Source: Marinobacter sp. F4206
Lineage (GTDB): Bacteria > Pseudomonadota > Gammaproteobacteria > Pseudomonadales > Oleiphilaceae
Assembly (NCBI RefSeq): GCF_019392195.1
Contig: NZ_JAHXKI010000002.1
Coordinates: 744,001-808,000, forward strand
DNA: 64,000 bases
Reading direction: 5' to 3'
Positions 8,963-17,479 of this stretch are shown here, in pieces. How positions within the stretch are numbered: position 1 is the first letter of the stretch; each line of letters begins with the position of its first letter. The position numbers and the translations under genes were made by a program. The notes beneath the pieces are model-generated. The model had not been told where the DNA came from. It was given only the letters and a program-made list of their open reading frames with translations, and ran no database searches.

Positions 8963-9820
8963 TCATCCGAAGCTGCGCGGGTCGGGCTTCTCTTCATCAA
9001 GCCAGGTGCCGCAGTGTTTACAATATTTGGCGTCGATTTCATGTCGATGTTTACCGCATCCCGGGCAGGCTTCATCGGAGTAGCGTTCCGCACGCAGGGT
9101 GCGAATCACTTCCGCGGAAAAAACCCCGACGGGAAGCGCAATGATCGAGTAGCCCGTCAGCATGATCATCATGGAAATAAACTGGCCCCAGGCCGTCACC
9201 GGCGTTATATCGCCGTAGCCCACGGTTGTCAGTGTCACGACTCCCCAGTAGATGGATTTGGGAATACTGGTGAAGCCCGCCTCGGCCGGCTCAATGAGAT
9301 AGAGCAGCGAAGAGAAGATGGTCACGAGCATCAGTACGGCAAACAGGAAAAGCAGGATCTGGTGCCGGCTGCGAATCAGGGCGCCCATCAACAGCCGGCC
9401 CTCGCCTACGACCGTCATCATTTCCAGAACCCGAAACAGACGCAGGGTCCGTAGTAAACGCACGACGACGAGAGTCTGCGCACCCGGGAACAATAGCGCC
9501 AGCCAGGTAGGCAAGACGGCCAGAACGTCGATAACACCATAGAAGCTTTTCAGGTAAAGCTTCGGTTTTTCCAGGCAATAGATGCGTAGCGCCAACTCAA
9601 GGGTGAACAGCAGCGTTACGCCCCATTCCACAACATAAAAAAGCTCACCGTAACGGGCGTGATATTCCGGAACACTGTCCAGGAGAATTATCCCGACGCT
9701 GAGGAATATCAGCAGCACCAGGAAAACATCAAAGCCCTTGGCCAGGCGGGTATCGGATTCGAAAATGACCTGAAACAGGCGTGTTTTAATCCCCAGGCCA
9801 CCAGGTTTTATCGTCGCCAT
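8963..9820 (-). CDS. Voltage-gated K+ channel with C-terminal zinc ribbon
   Basis: 285-aa six-helix cation channel. The S4-like helix carries spaced arginines (RLLRTLRLFRVLEMM, about residues 121-135), and the pore has the potassium selectivity filter TTVGYGD (about 198-204) before S6. After the pore comes a cytoplasmic tail with a two-CxxC zinc ribbon (CPGCG ... CKHCG). The fold is that of small bacterial Kv-like ion transporters. Likely role: K+ flux or membrane potential. The zinc ribbon may be regulatory or structural; this is inference. Confidence 0.88.
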   Translation of the reverse strand: MATIKPGGLGIKTRLFQVIFESDTRLAKGFDVFLVLLIFLSVGIILLDSVPEYHARYGELFYVVEWGVTLLFTLELALRIYCLEKPKLYLKSFYGVIDVLAVLPTWLALLFPGAQTLVVVRLLRTLRLFRVLEMMTVVGEGRLLMGALIRSRHQILLFLFAVLMLVTIFSSLLYLIEPAEAGFTSIPKSIYWGVVTLTTVGYGDITPVTAWGQFISMMIMLTGYSIIALPVGVFSAEVIRTLRAERYSDEACPGCGKHRHEIDAKYCKHCGTWLDEEKPDPRSFG

Positions 9821-9878
9821 CCAAGTTGCCTCCCTAACAGTCGCTGAAAATCGAAAATCCGGCGATTTCGTTCAACCC

Positions 9879-9975
9879 AGGACCACGTCCGAACCTTTCA
9901 AGACCTCCAGGGCTTCTTCCAGGCCCTGGATAATGCCACCGTGGCCAAGTAGATCATTATAACCAGCAGCGGCGG
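9879..9975 (-). pseudogene. Hybrid fragment of the phosphoesterase gene and slyD
   Basis: A 97-bp mosaic. Bases 9879-9916 match 32082-32119 of the intact YfcE-type gene (residues LEALEGSDLIL region). Bases 9907-9947 match 5745-5785 of slyD with 3 mismatches in 41 (the GGVIRGLEEAL region). Bases 9955-9975 resemble the DNA just upstream of slyD (5922-5940). The two genes are joined where both read CCAGGGCTTC. The rest of 9821-10309 has no gene: beyond the mosaic it is the cspA promoter and leader. Confidence 0.75.
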
Positions 9976-10129
9976 AGGCGCGGAAACGACGACCGGCAAA
10001 ACGTGGACAAACTGGCGAGCGAGTCCTTTCCTGCCCAACAAACTGCTGGGAGGCCCCGGGCACTGAAACCGGGACATAGTGATTTTCCCCAGATCCGAAA
10101 ACTTTGCTATGCAGGGCCTGTTAATTAGC

Positions 10130-10309
10130 GTACCGTCTCTTCCGTTGGAAAGATTTAGCAAAGCATTTCACGAATAAGACCTCTTGTGTTGCCACACCTT
10201 TTGTCCTGTTTTTGATCCTGCACGTTTTTTTGTTTCCCGCATATCGCTGATCAAAGATCACAACGATCCTTTGGCGGCACCTTATTGATTAATTTCAGGA
10301 TAGCTATTT
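10130..10309 (+). promoter_or_regulatory. Long AT-rich leader of the cold-shock gene
   Basis: About 180 bp between the phosphoesterase/slyD remnant and cspA hold no coding frame and contain T-runs. Cold-shock genes of the CspA family are typically controlled by long, structured 5' untranslated leaders. I infer such a leader here from context; I could not place the promoter or a cold box with confidence. Confidence 0.4.
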
Positions 10310-10516
10310 ATGTCTACAATTACCGGCAACGTTAAGTTCTTCAACGAAGCAAAAGGTTTTGGTTTTATCACTCGTGAAGGCGGCGCAGACGTCTTTGTTC
10401 ACTACAGCTCTATTCAGGGTAGCGGTTTCAAAACTCTGGCCGAAGGCCAGGAAGTTGAGTTCACCGTGACCCAGGGCCAGAAAGGCCCGCAGGCAGAGAA
10501 CGTTATTGGCCTGTAA
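10310..10516 (+). CDS. Cold-shock protein, CspA family
   Basis: 68-aa single cold-shock domain. RNP1 (KGFGFITRE) and RNP2 (VFVHYSSI) nucleic-acid-binding motifs are both intact. It acts as an RNA chaperone that melts secondary structure. It has an ATG start with AGGATAG upstream and is followed 26 bp later by a strong rho-independent terminator, so it is a single-gene unit. Several csp paralogues are usual; the exact paralogue cannot be assigned, so no symbol is given. Confidence 0.95.
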   Translation: MSTITGNVKFFNEAKGFGFITREGGADVFVHYSSIQGSGFKTLAEGQEVEFTVTQGQKGPQAENVIGL

Positions 10517-10536
10517 GTAACAGCCAATACGTGATG

Positions 10537-10565
10537 AAAAAAGGCAGCCTCGGCTGCCTTTTTTA
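10537..10565 (+). terminator. Rho-independent terminator of the cold-shock gene
   Basis: A-tract, stem GGCAGC, loop CTCG, stem GCTGCC, then TTTTTT. Classic intrinsic terminator 26 bp after the csp stop codon; the flanking A and T tracts would let it work in both directions. Confidence 0.9.
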
Positions 10566-10715
10566 TTGATAACCAGAACCGGTTTAATCTCCAGCGCCCG
10601 GCGGAAAGAACAAAAACAAACCTGTTCCGGCTTTCCCTATATCACCGTTTCCGCAAGCATGCTAAAAGATGCCTCCCGGCAGTCGCCTGGGCATTCTCCC
10701 CATCAGGATATCAGC

Positions 10716-11060
10716 ATGTCAGATAAATTTTTCTTCAAGGGTCGGCAGGACGCCCGCCAGCACCACACCGCTTACGGCGGCTTTCAGACCAACGCCAGCC
10801 AAAAGAGTGGCAGCCGGAAGTATCCGCTAACGCTGGTGGTTACGAGTGAAGCGCGCAAGCAGGAGGTTGAGGCCCAGGTGGCCAGGGCGAAGCTGCACGC
10901 GACTATTTTCGTTGATACCCGCGAGGGCGCCGTTGAATCCATCAACGAGCTCACCGCTATCCTGAATAAAGGAGGGACGGTCACCACGGCAAAATCGCCC
11001 TCCCGTAACGACCTCTGCAACTGCGGTAGTGGACTCAAATTCAAGAAGTGCTGTGGCTGA
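10716..11060 (+). CDS. SEC-C motif protein (PBPRA1643-type)
   Basis: 114-aa protein with a C-terminal SEC-C zinc motif (RNDLCNCGSGLKFKKCCG). The N-terminal part (KYPLTLVVTSEARKQEVE, INELTAILN) matches the PBPRA1643 family of SWIM/SEC-C metal-binding-motif proteins. The ATG at 10716 follows AGGATA at good spacing; the upstream open frame to 10566 is not needed. The DUF3010 gene starts 29 bp downstream, so they form an operon. The 3' end of this gene and the start of the next recur as a degenerate copy at 22548-22805. Function unknown. Confidence 0.85.
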   Translation: MSDKFFFKGRQDARQHHTAYGGFQTNASQKSGSRKYPLTLVVTSEARKQEVEAQVARAKLHATIFVDTREGAVESINELTAILNKGGTVTTAKSPSRNDLCNCGSGLKFKKCCG

Positions 11061-11089
11061 CGACAGCCGGGGCACAGAGGGTAATGGCT

Positions 11090-11530
11090 ATGATTGTTTG
11101 CGGAGTTGAGCTGACGGGCAGCGATGCGGTGGTGTGTTTGCTGAATATGGACAGGGGGCAGTTCAACCTGCCGGAATGCAAGGTGCGCAAACTGTCCCTG
11201 CCGAAAAACCACAGCCGTGAAGATCTGAAGCGGTTCCAGGCGGCCTTTGCGGAGCTAATGGCCGAGTACGGGGTCACCCGTGTCGCGATCAAAGAGCGGA
11301 TGCCAAAAGGCAAATTTGCCGGCGGTGCCATCAGCTTTAAAATGGAAGCGGCCATTCAACTGATCACCGGCATTGATTTGACGGTGACCCTGCTGCCGCC
11401 GGCACTGATCAAGTCCACCCTGGCCGCCAACCCGCTGCCCATTGCGTTTGCCGACACGGGTTTAAAGGCTTTCCAGGAGACGGCTTTTACCGCAGCCTAT
11501 GTAGGGCAGCTTCACGGTTGCGGCACCTGA
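11090..11530 (+). CDS. DUF3010 family protein
   Basis: 146-aa soluble protein of the DUF3010 family: N-terminal MIVCGVELTGSDAVVCLL, central KERMPKGKFAGGAISFKMEA and C-terminal AFQETAFTAAYVGQL. The fold looks RNase H-like (VCGVEL strand, VAIKERM), but this is inference. ATG at 11090 is preferred on ribosome-site spacing; ATG at 11084 is in frame. It lies between the SEC-C gene and rlmF, 10 bp before the latter, in a likely three-gene operon. Pieces of a paralogue lie at 22548-22805 and 29160-29188. Confidence 0.85.
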   Translation: MIVCGVELTGSDAVVCLLNMDRGQFNLPECKVRKLSLPKNHSREDLKRFQAAFAELMAEYGVTRVAIKERMPKGKFAGGAISFKMEAAIQLITGIDLTVTLLPPALIKSTLAANPLPIAFADTGLKAFQETAFTAAYVGQLHGCGT

Positions 11531-11540
11531 AAGGATTACT

Positions 11541-12476
11541 GTGAGCACCCTCCATCGAAGTCAAAAAAACCAGGCCAGGCCGGTTCGCAAAGGTCTGCAC
11601 CCGAGGAATCGACACAACCAGGGCTATGACTTCCCTGCTCTCATAAAAAGCCACCCGGCACTAGCGCCCCATGTAAAACCGAACACTCACGGCGACCTTT
11701 CCATCGATTTCGCTGACCCATTGGCCGTAAAGACGCTCAACGCCGCGTTATTAAACCGATACTACGACATTGCCCACTGGGATATACCAGATGGCGCGCT
11801 TTGCCCTCCCATCCCGGGCAGAGCCGACTATATCCACTACATTGCCGACTTGCTTGGGCCTGAGCAGCCCAACATCAAGCTGCTCGATGTAGGCACTGGA
11901 GCAAATGGCATCTACCCGATACTGGCCTGCCAGATTTACGGCTGGGAGTGTGTCGGTAGCGACATTAACACGGAGTCGCTTGAGAACGTCGCCACGATTA
12001 TCGCCAACAACCCCACGCTCAAAGACCGCTTCACGCTGCGCACGCAACCCGATAAAAACCACATGTTTGAAGGGATCATTCAAGCAGGTGAGTTCTTTGA
12101 CGTCAGCGTATGCAACCCGCCCTTCCATGCCTCGCTTGATGAAGCACTGAAAGGTAGCCAGCTTAAACTCAATAACCTTGCTCGTAGTCGCGGGGAGCGA
12201 AAAGCAAAAAACCAATCCCCCACACTGAACTTTGGCGGATTGGGAGCAGAGCTTTGGTGTAAGGGTGGCGAGCAGCTGTTTCTAAAAAAGCTGGTAAGAA
12301 AAAGCCAGGTGTACTCAACGCAATGCCGCTGGTTTACCAGCCTGGTTTCAAAAGCAGAGAATGTTAAGCCCGTAAAGAAGATGATTCGTAAGCTCGGTGC
12401 AACTGATGTACGGGAAATAGAGATGAAGCAGGGCAATAAGATTACGAGGGTATTGGCCTGGACATTCAGCCAGTGA
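11541..12476 (+). CDS. rlmF: 23S rRNA (adenine(1618)-N(6))-methyltransferase RlmF
   Basis: 311-aa SAM-dependent methyltransferase that methylates N6 of A1618 in 23S rRNA. Visible: an N-terminal basic segment (GLHPRNRHNQGYDF), SAM-binding motif LLDVGTGANGIYP, motif with SDIN, and the catalytic NPPFHAS motif of N6-adenine methyltransferases. The start is GTG at 11541 with AAGGA upstream. The 3' end overlaps the convergent exchanger gene by 11 bp. Confidence 0.93.
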   Translation: MSTLHRSQKNQARPVRKGLHPRNRHNQGYDFPALIKSHPALAPHVKPNTHGDLSIDFADPLAVKTLNAALLNRYYDIAHWDIPDGALCPPIPGRADYIHYIADLLGPEQPNIKLLDVGTGANGIYPILACQIYGWECVGSDINTESLENVATIIANNPTLKDRFTLRTQPDKNHMFEGIIQAGEFFDVSVCNPPFHASLDEALKGSQLKLNNLARSRGERKAKNQSPTLNFGGLGAELWCKGGEQLFLKKLVRKSQVYSTQCRWFTSLVSKAENVKPVKKMIRKLGATDVREIEMKQGNKITRVLAWTFSQ

Positions 12477-13503
12477 ACATCAACACCACACCAAGCCCGT
12501 AGAGCACCATGATCGCCACACTCTCGGCCCCGATTCGTCCGAGACCATAGCGTTCCCGACGTATCAGCCCCATGATCAGGATGGCCGCCATCAGCAGGGT
12601 CAGGGCGACCCAACGTTCCGAGTCGGCAGTCATCGTGTGGTAGATCGAGCCGTCCCGGTAGGCGATGTCAGAGGCGGCCATGAACAGCGTATCGAAGGCA
12701 TTCCCGCCGATGATGCCGGCCACCGCGAGTGTGAGCGCGCCCCGCCTTACCGCAGCCACTGACGTGACCAGCTCCGGAATGGACGTACTGATTGCCGTCA
12801 GAAGAACACCCACGATTGTCTGGCTCAACCCGGCTTCCGAGCTGATCGCCGTGGCGGCGGGCTCCATTACCAGGCCGGCCACTCCGAGCGTTGCCATGAA
12901 CACTGCAAATTCTGTCCAGAGACGGCTCATTGATGCCAGTTGGTTCTTGCTCTCCGGTTCGTCCTGCTTGGTATCACCGGTAACGGAGGGGTGCCACATG
13001 GGTTTGTCGCCGGCACTCTGGATGAGCCGGGTGCCGTAGAAATAGAAGCCAAGCAGTATCGGAGTAACGGGGTGGATGCTCCAGACGGTCACATCCGGCA
13101 GGCTCGGTGCCAGAAGGATCAACGCCAGGAGCGCGATCAGCAGTCCGTTCTGCATCATGTTCGGGGCTGAGGCAGCCGCGTGTTCCAGGTTCGCACGACG
13201 ATAGACAATGTCGGCAATGGCCAGGAAAAAGGTCTGTACCGCGATACCCCCAAGAGCATTACTGACAGCCAACTCCGGATGCCCCCGGTAGGCTGCCGTG
13301 ACCGAGAGCACCGCTCCACTCAAGGATGTCGCTGCCCCCAGAAGCACGGCGCCAGCTGTCGCCTCACCCAGCCCGGTCCGGTCGGCAAGCTGGTCGACCA
13401 CGCGTGTGATGCGTGTTCCCGCGATAGCGATCACCAGGGCACAGACACTGAACACCCCCACGCTCTGTAACAGTGTCCAGCTGTCCGGATCCACGATCAG
13501 CAC
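12466..13503 (-). CDS. Na+/Ca2+ exchanger-family membrane protein
   Basis: 345-aa integral membrane protein of the CaCA superfamily. Two homologous halves are visible, each with an alpha-repeat: GAATSLSGAVLSVTAAYRGHPELAVSNALGG and LTAISTSIPELVTSVAAVRRGALTLAVAGIIGGNAFD. The second repeat keeps the acidic residue in the TSIPEL motif; the first has GAV at the matching place, so ion specificity may differ from classical Ca2+ exchangers. About ten membrane segments. Convergent with rlmF. Confidence 0.85.
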   Translation of the reverse strand: MLIVDPDSWTLLQSVGVFSVCALVIAIAGTRITRVVDQLADRTGLGEATAGAVLLGAATSLSGAVLSVTAAYRGHPELAVSNALGGIAVQTFFLAIADIVYRRANLEHAAASAPNMMQNGLLIALLALILLAPSLPDVTVWSIHPVTPILLGFYFYGTRLIQSAGDKPMWHPSVTGDTKQDEPESKNQLASMSRLWTEFAVFMATLGVAGLVMEPAATAISSEAGLSQTIVGVLLTAISTSIPELVTSVAAVRRGALTLAVAGIIGGNAFDTLFMAASDIAYRDGSIYHTMTADSERWVALTLLMAAILIMGLIRRERYGLGRIGAESVAIMVLYGLGVVLMFTG

Positions 13504-13529
13504 TGTCGTCCTCCCGCTGCTTCTGAATC

Positions 13530-14012
13530 TTACCGCTCGGCCAACGCATAACGGCGATGCAGCTCTCGCAAGGCGTCTGCAAGCTCGGAGAAGGGGCCCT
13601 CAGTGGGAACGCCCGGAACCACCTGATTGATGGGCAGGGTCGCGACGGGCGGTGGCGCCACGTTGAGTTCGTCCAGCCAGCTTGAAAGCTGTTCTGACGA
13701 ACTCGCATAGACGATTCGCCCCAGCCCTACCCAGCCATGGGCTGCCGCGCACATCGGGCAGTGTTCGCCTGAGGTATACACGGTTGAGGCGGCTCGCTCA
13801 TCCGGCGTCATATTGGCGGCGGCCCAGCGCGCTATTTCGAACTCGGGGTGGCGGGTTTCATCACCGCCAGCGGTTTCATTGTGGCCCTCGTACCTGACGG
13901 CACCGGTTTCATCCACCAGCACAGAGCCGAAAGGCGGGTTCCCGCTATCAACCGCCATCGAGGCCAGTTCCACGCAGCGGGCCAGGTGTTTCATATCGGT
14001 TTCGTTGATCAC
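13530..14012 (-). CDS. Nucleoside deaminase, CMP/dCMP-deaminase family
   Basis: 160-aa zinc deaminase of the cytidine/guanine deaminase fold. Zinc and catalytic motifs: HPEFE (His ligand and proton-shuttle Glu) and EHCPMCAAA (two Cys ligands). The GTG at 14012 has AAGGAGAG just upstream and gives the expected N-terminus; the longer frame to 14195 overlaps the glycosylase remnant. Substrate (guanine, cytosine or tRNA adenine) cannot be decided from sequence, but tRNA adenosine deaminase is unlikely given the non-TadA motifs. Confidence 0.85.
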   Translation of the reverse strand: MINETDMKHLARCVELASMAVDSGNPPFGSVLVDETGAVRYEGHNETAGGDETRHPEFEIARWAAANMTPDERAASTVYTSGEHCPMCAAAHGWVGLGRIVYASSSEQLSSWLDELNVAPPPVATLPINQVVPGVPTEGPFSELADALRELHRRYALAER

Positions 14013-14022
14013 GATCTCTCCT

Positions 14023-14394
14023 TCATTGACCTCTGGCGTCCAGATAATGCATCCAAAGCAGGCGGGCGGCGACCGCTCGCCACGGCGCCCATTGCTCGGC
14101 AAACCCCAGTTGTCCCCCTCTCGTTGGCCGGGCATCCAGCTGCTTGATGTCCTGTATCGCGGATGCCAGTGCCAGATCGCCCTGAGGCCAGACATCCGGC
14201 CGTCGCAGCGCCATCATGTAGTAAATGTCGACTGTCCAGGGACCCAATCCGGGTACGTCTAAAAGGTGACTGCGGCCCTGTTCATCGTCAAGCGTTTCAA
14301 GCCGGGCTCGGACCTTGTGAAGATCGGGATCCCTTTCAGCCAGAGCATCAACGCCCATCCTCAAGGTGTCGTCGGTAATCGTCTGGTGGTGCAT
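14023..14394 (-). pseudogene. AlkA/Mag-type DNA-3-methyladenine glycosylase with internal deletion
   Basis: The 123-codon frame has a normal N-terminus (DDTLRMGVDALAERDPDL) and a normal C-terminal part with the HhH-GPD motif (LLDVPGLGPWTVDIY) and the catalytic Asp (WPQGDLAL). Members of the family are about 200 aa long. The middle 80-90 residues, including the ILEQQVS helix pair, are missing with the frame kept. It has a good start (GAGGG before the ATG at 14394) and may be translated, but the fold would be incomplete. It lies 10 bp upstream of the deaminase. Confidence 0.7.
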
Positions 14395-14528
14395 AAAGCC
14401 CTCGTCATTGGGGAAACACGGAGGTACTTCCCATAAGGACATGCCCTTAGCCCCGCAACGAATCCCGCCATGGACAGGATGCGTAAACCCTTAGGATTTC
14501 AATGACCCATCAATGAGGTGAAGCCAGT

Positions 14529-14978
14529 ATGAAACCAATCTTCAAACACGGTTTAGCCGCAGTTGCACTGACACTGATTTCCGGCACCGCGATGGCAGCC
14601 GAACATGTTGTCGAAATGAAAAACGCCGGCGCTGACGGTGCCATGGTTTTTGAGCCCGGGTTCTTGAAGGCTGAACCGGGTGATACCGTCAAATTTGTCC
14701 TCACCGATCCCGCCCATAACTCGGTCTCTGTCGAAGTGCCAGAGGGTGCGGAAGGTTGGCAGGGAGCCATCAATAAGGAGATTACGGTAACACTCAATGA
14801 GGAAGGCGTGTATGTCTACAAATGCACTCCTCACGCCCCATTGAATATGGCCGGCGTCATTCAAGTGGGTGAACCGGTGAATTATGATTCTGCGAAAACC
14901 GCCGTCGATGAAGTGACCGCCGCAGCCGCGACGAACAAAGATCGGCTGGTCGGATATCTCGAACAGGTCGAGAAATAG
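14529..14978 (+). CDS. Pseudoazurin
   Basis: 149-aa periplasmic type I copper protein with a signal peptide of about 23 residues (cut after AMA). Copper ligands are visible: His in PAHNS, then Cys, His and Met in KCTPHAPLNMAGVI. A C-terminal helix region (DEVTAAAATNKDRL) is typical of pseudoazurin. It carries electrons to periplasmic reductases such as nitrite or nitrous-oxide reductase; none is in the window. It is monocistronic, with a GC-rich hairpin 17 bp after the stop. Confidence 0.93.
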   Translation: MKPIFKHGLAAVALTLISGTAMAAEHVVEMKNAGADGAMVFEPGFLKAEPGDTVKFVLTDPAHNSVSVEVPEGAEGWQGAINKEITVTLNEEGVYVYKCTPHAPLNMAGVIQVGEPVNYDSAKTAVDEVTAAAATNKDRLVGYLEQVEK

Positions 14979-14994
14979 TCCACCCCACCCAGTC

Positions 14995-15010
14995 GCGGCC
15001 ACAAGGCCGC
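14995..15010 (+). terminator. Hairpin after the pseudoazurin gene
   Basis: GCGGCC / loop ACAA / GGCCGC stem 17 bp after the pseudoazurin stop. It is not followed by a T-run, so its terminator function is uncertain. Confidence 0.4.
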
Positions 15011-15205
15011 GGCCTTCTCAATTGACCTTATTAAAAGGGTAGCCACAAATTGGATATTGGTGGCCTCCAGCCTAACTTAGCGATTGGGCCGGGATTGTTT
15101 CTGGGACTATAATAACGTTGTCGATAACAGACTGGGCGTCCGAGACGTCGATTGTCAGTCTCCGGTTACGCACTGTCGAGACCAATTACTTTTGAGTGCA
15201 TCCGG

Positions 15206-15979
15206 ATGAAAGTTGGCGGTTTTTTCTTATTCTTCCTGCTTCTCTGTGCTCAGCCTGTCCGCAGTGATGAGTCATCCAGCCATCCGTTGGTTTTCTGCAA
15301 CAGCCATTGGCCCCCGTATAGCTATGGCGATACTAACGGTCGTGCTATTGGCGGATATGCGATTGATTTTATGGAAGAGATATCACGGCGAACAAAGCAA
15401 TCCCTGGACCTGCGGATCCTTCCCTGGCTCCGGTGCCTGCAAATGGCGCAAGATGGCGATGTTGACGGCATTATGCTGCTCACCGAGAACGAGGAGCGAA
15501 AGCAGTTCCTCCTTATGAGTGGCCCGATCATCTCGGATGCCAACCTGCTTTGGTACCGAAAGGACAGCCCGCACGCCCGTTCGAGGTTGACCTTCGCTGA
15601 TTTGCAGGGGCTCAGAATAGGCGTGGTGACAGGTTTCAATTATGGCGAGCCGTTTAATCAGGCGGTGGCTCATTTGAACCTGACTCTGGATGAGGGGCCT
15701 TCCATTCAGAGCAATTTCAAGCGACTGGATCGTGGCTGGATTGACGTTGTTCTGGTTAACCGTATGGCCGCAAATTATTCACTTCACGACTACCCCCTTT
15801 TAAGAGCCCGCGTGATCTCAAGGGACGGGCCCTTTGAGCCTGCCGGTTTCCGAATAGGGCTGGCAAAAGCCGGGCGTGCTGCCCATTTGTTGGCAGATAT
15901 CGATAATGCGATCGCCGATATGCGCACGGATGGCACTATTGACCGAATAATGCTCGAAAAGCCATTCGAGTACCGCTGA
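15206..15979 (+). CDS. Extracellular solute-binding protein, family 3
   Basis: 257-aa periplasmic protein with a signal peptide (MKVGGFFLFFLLLCAQPVRS). The SBP_bac_3 fold is visible: FCNSHWPPYSY, GYAIDFMEEISRRTKQ, PWLRCLQMAQDGDVDGIM and the second-lobe LQGLRIGVVTGFNYG. The ATG at 15206 fits the signal peptide, with CCGG directly before it as a weak ribosome site. Like the gene at 1259-2107 it has no permease partner nearby. Ligand unknown. Confidence 0.8.
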   Translation: MKVGGFFLFFLLLCAQPVRSDESSSHPLVFCNSHWPPYSYGDTNGRAIGGYAIDFMEEISRRTKQSLDLRILPWLRCLQMAQDGDVDGIMLLTENEERKQFLLMSGPIISDANLLWYRKDSPHARSRLTFADLQGLRIGVVTGFNYGEPFNQAVAHLNLTLDEGPSIQSNFKRLDRGWIDVVLVNRMAANYSLHDYPLLRARVISRDGPFEPAGFRIGLAKAGRAAHLLADIDNAIADMRTDGTIDRIMLEKPFEYR

Positions 15980-16115
15980 TGTAACGGCAAGCCTCGATAG
16001 CTCTACCCCCCTGAGGACAGGCTTAAATACTGTCTAATTGATTACGTCGATAGCCCCAAGGGTTGGTTCAATTCCCCTCCCCCAAACAAGATTGACCATC
16101 CTTGCATCAAAATTG

Positions 16116-17309
16116 TTACAGACCGGCTGCTCTCTCCTCGGCAACCGCCCGTGGTGCGCCCAGGGCGAGCAGAACCGCGCCCGTTGAACAGGCGAGCATG
16201 GACATGACAATGGTCGGCAGCGTTGGATCCCCGGACACCGAGGAAAGGGTGCTGATGGCCCCCGCAATGGTGAACTGGGATGCGCCCAGCAGGGCCGCCG
16301 CCGTGCCACTGAGCTGAGGAAAAAACTCCATGGCGTTGGCCATATTATTGGGCACGATGCCGCCCTGACAGCCAATTGCGACAATGATGCAGCTCGCCAC
16401 CAGCCAGAGTGACCCCTCGGAAAAAACCGTTGTCGTCAGCACGATCAGAGCCAGCCATTGAGCGATGACCTGGGCGCGCACCAGCTGCACCGACGCAAAC
16501 TTTCTCAGCAGAGGACGATTCACCAGGTTCAGCCCCGCCATGAAGGCAATATTGGCGGCAAACAACACAGCAAAGGTGCCGTTGGATAGGCCGTACCATT
16601 GTTGATAAATGAACGAGGAATGAGTAATGAAAAGCAGCATGGTACTAAAGCAGAGCACCTGGATACCGATAAACCGCATTGTGGTCCTGTGCTTCATTAC
16701 CAGCAGGTAGTTTGTCACAAGGGTACGAACCGGAGTGGCTGTCCGTGGCCTTGGCTGCAGCTTCGGGAAAAGGGCCAGATTGAGAATCAGGACAAGGAAG
16801 ACGGCATAGCCGGCCAGCATCAGGAATATCCACTGCCACTCGCCCAGCGCCAGCATCAGCGACCCCAGAGAGGGCGCAGCCGCCGGGGCGATGAACATGA
16901 TCAGCCCGATGAGCCCGAACAATCGAGCAGCATCCTGCCCGCTGACCTCGTCGCGAACGATGGCCGGCACCGATACAGCGCAGAAGGCCCCGCCAACTCC
17001 CTGCACGACACGCCAGACCATCAGCTCAGACAGGGTTTCTCCCAGGGATACCAACATTGCACCGGCAGCAAAGATCAACAGCCCTCCGACAAGCACGGGC
17101 TTACGGCCATACCGGTCGGACAGGGGCCCGCCAACCAATTGCGCCAGACCGAGCGTGGTGACATAGGCGCTGAGCGTCAGCCCCACGTGCCCATGATCAA
17201 TACCCAGACTGTCGGCGATGTCCGGGAACGCGGGCAAGTAAGCGTCGAGCGCCAGTGGCCCGATTGCCACCGTCATGCCCAGCAGGATGGCCAGGTGCAG
17301 GTGCGACAA
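16116..17309 (-). CDS. Multidrug efflux MFS transporter, Bcr/CflA family
   Basis: Twelve-helix drug:H+ antiporter. Signatures: LALDAYLPAFPDIADSLG at the first loop, the MFS motif A GGPLSDRYGRKPVL, and motif C-like RVVQGVGGAFCAVSVPAI. I place the start at TTG 17309 because GGAG lies 7 bases before it and the protein then starts right before helix 1 (HLHLAILLGM). An in-frame alternative at 17441 adds 44 residues without family character. Substrate unknown. No local regulator. Confidence 0.88.
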   Translation of the reverse strand: MSHLHLAILLGMTVAIGPLALDAYLPAFPDIADSLGIDHGHVGLTLSAYVTTLGLAQLVGGPLSDRYGRKPVLVGGLLIFAAGAMLVSLGETLSELMVWRVVQGVGGAFCAVSVPAIVRDEVSGQDAARLFGLIGLIMFIAPAAAPSLGSLMLALGEWQWIFLMLAGYAVFLVLILNLALFPKLQPRPRTATPVRTLVTNYLLVMKHRTTMRFIGIQVLCFSTMLLFITHSSFIYQQWYGLSNGTFAVLFAANIAFMAGLNLVNRPLLRKFASVQLVRAQVIAQWLALIVLTTTVFSEGSLWLVASCIIVAIGCQGGIVPNNMANAMEFFPQLSGTAAALLGASQFTIAGAISTLSSVSGDPTLPTIVMSMLACSTGAVLLALGAPRAVAEERAAGL

Positions 17310-17479
17310 GGGAGATCTCCACAAAAGATAGAATCCTAACCATACGGTGTCATCCCTTATCGGACCATGCGTATTATCAGAAATCTTAAAGGATCGCGCC
17401 GAATCGGGGATCATCGGTGTCCAGCGCAAGCGACGCCCCAAGGGGACAAAAACGGGGTGTCGCGGTATTCAGTTCGACG

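Noticed and set aside
16046..16092. GGTTCAATTCC within a G/C-rich setting looks like the T-arm and 3' end of a tRNA or tmRNA
   Set aside because: The five base pairs of a T-stem do not form, there is no CCA-type acceptor partner, and no D- or anticodon arm lies upstream; treated as chance.
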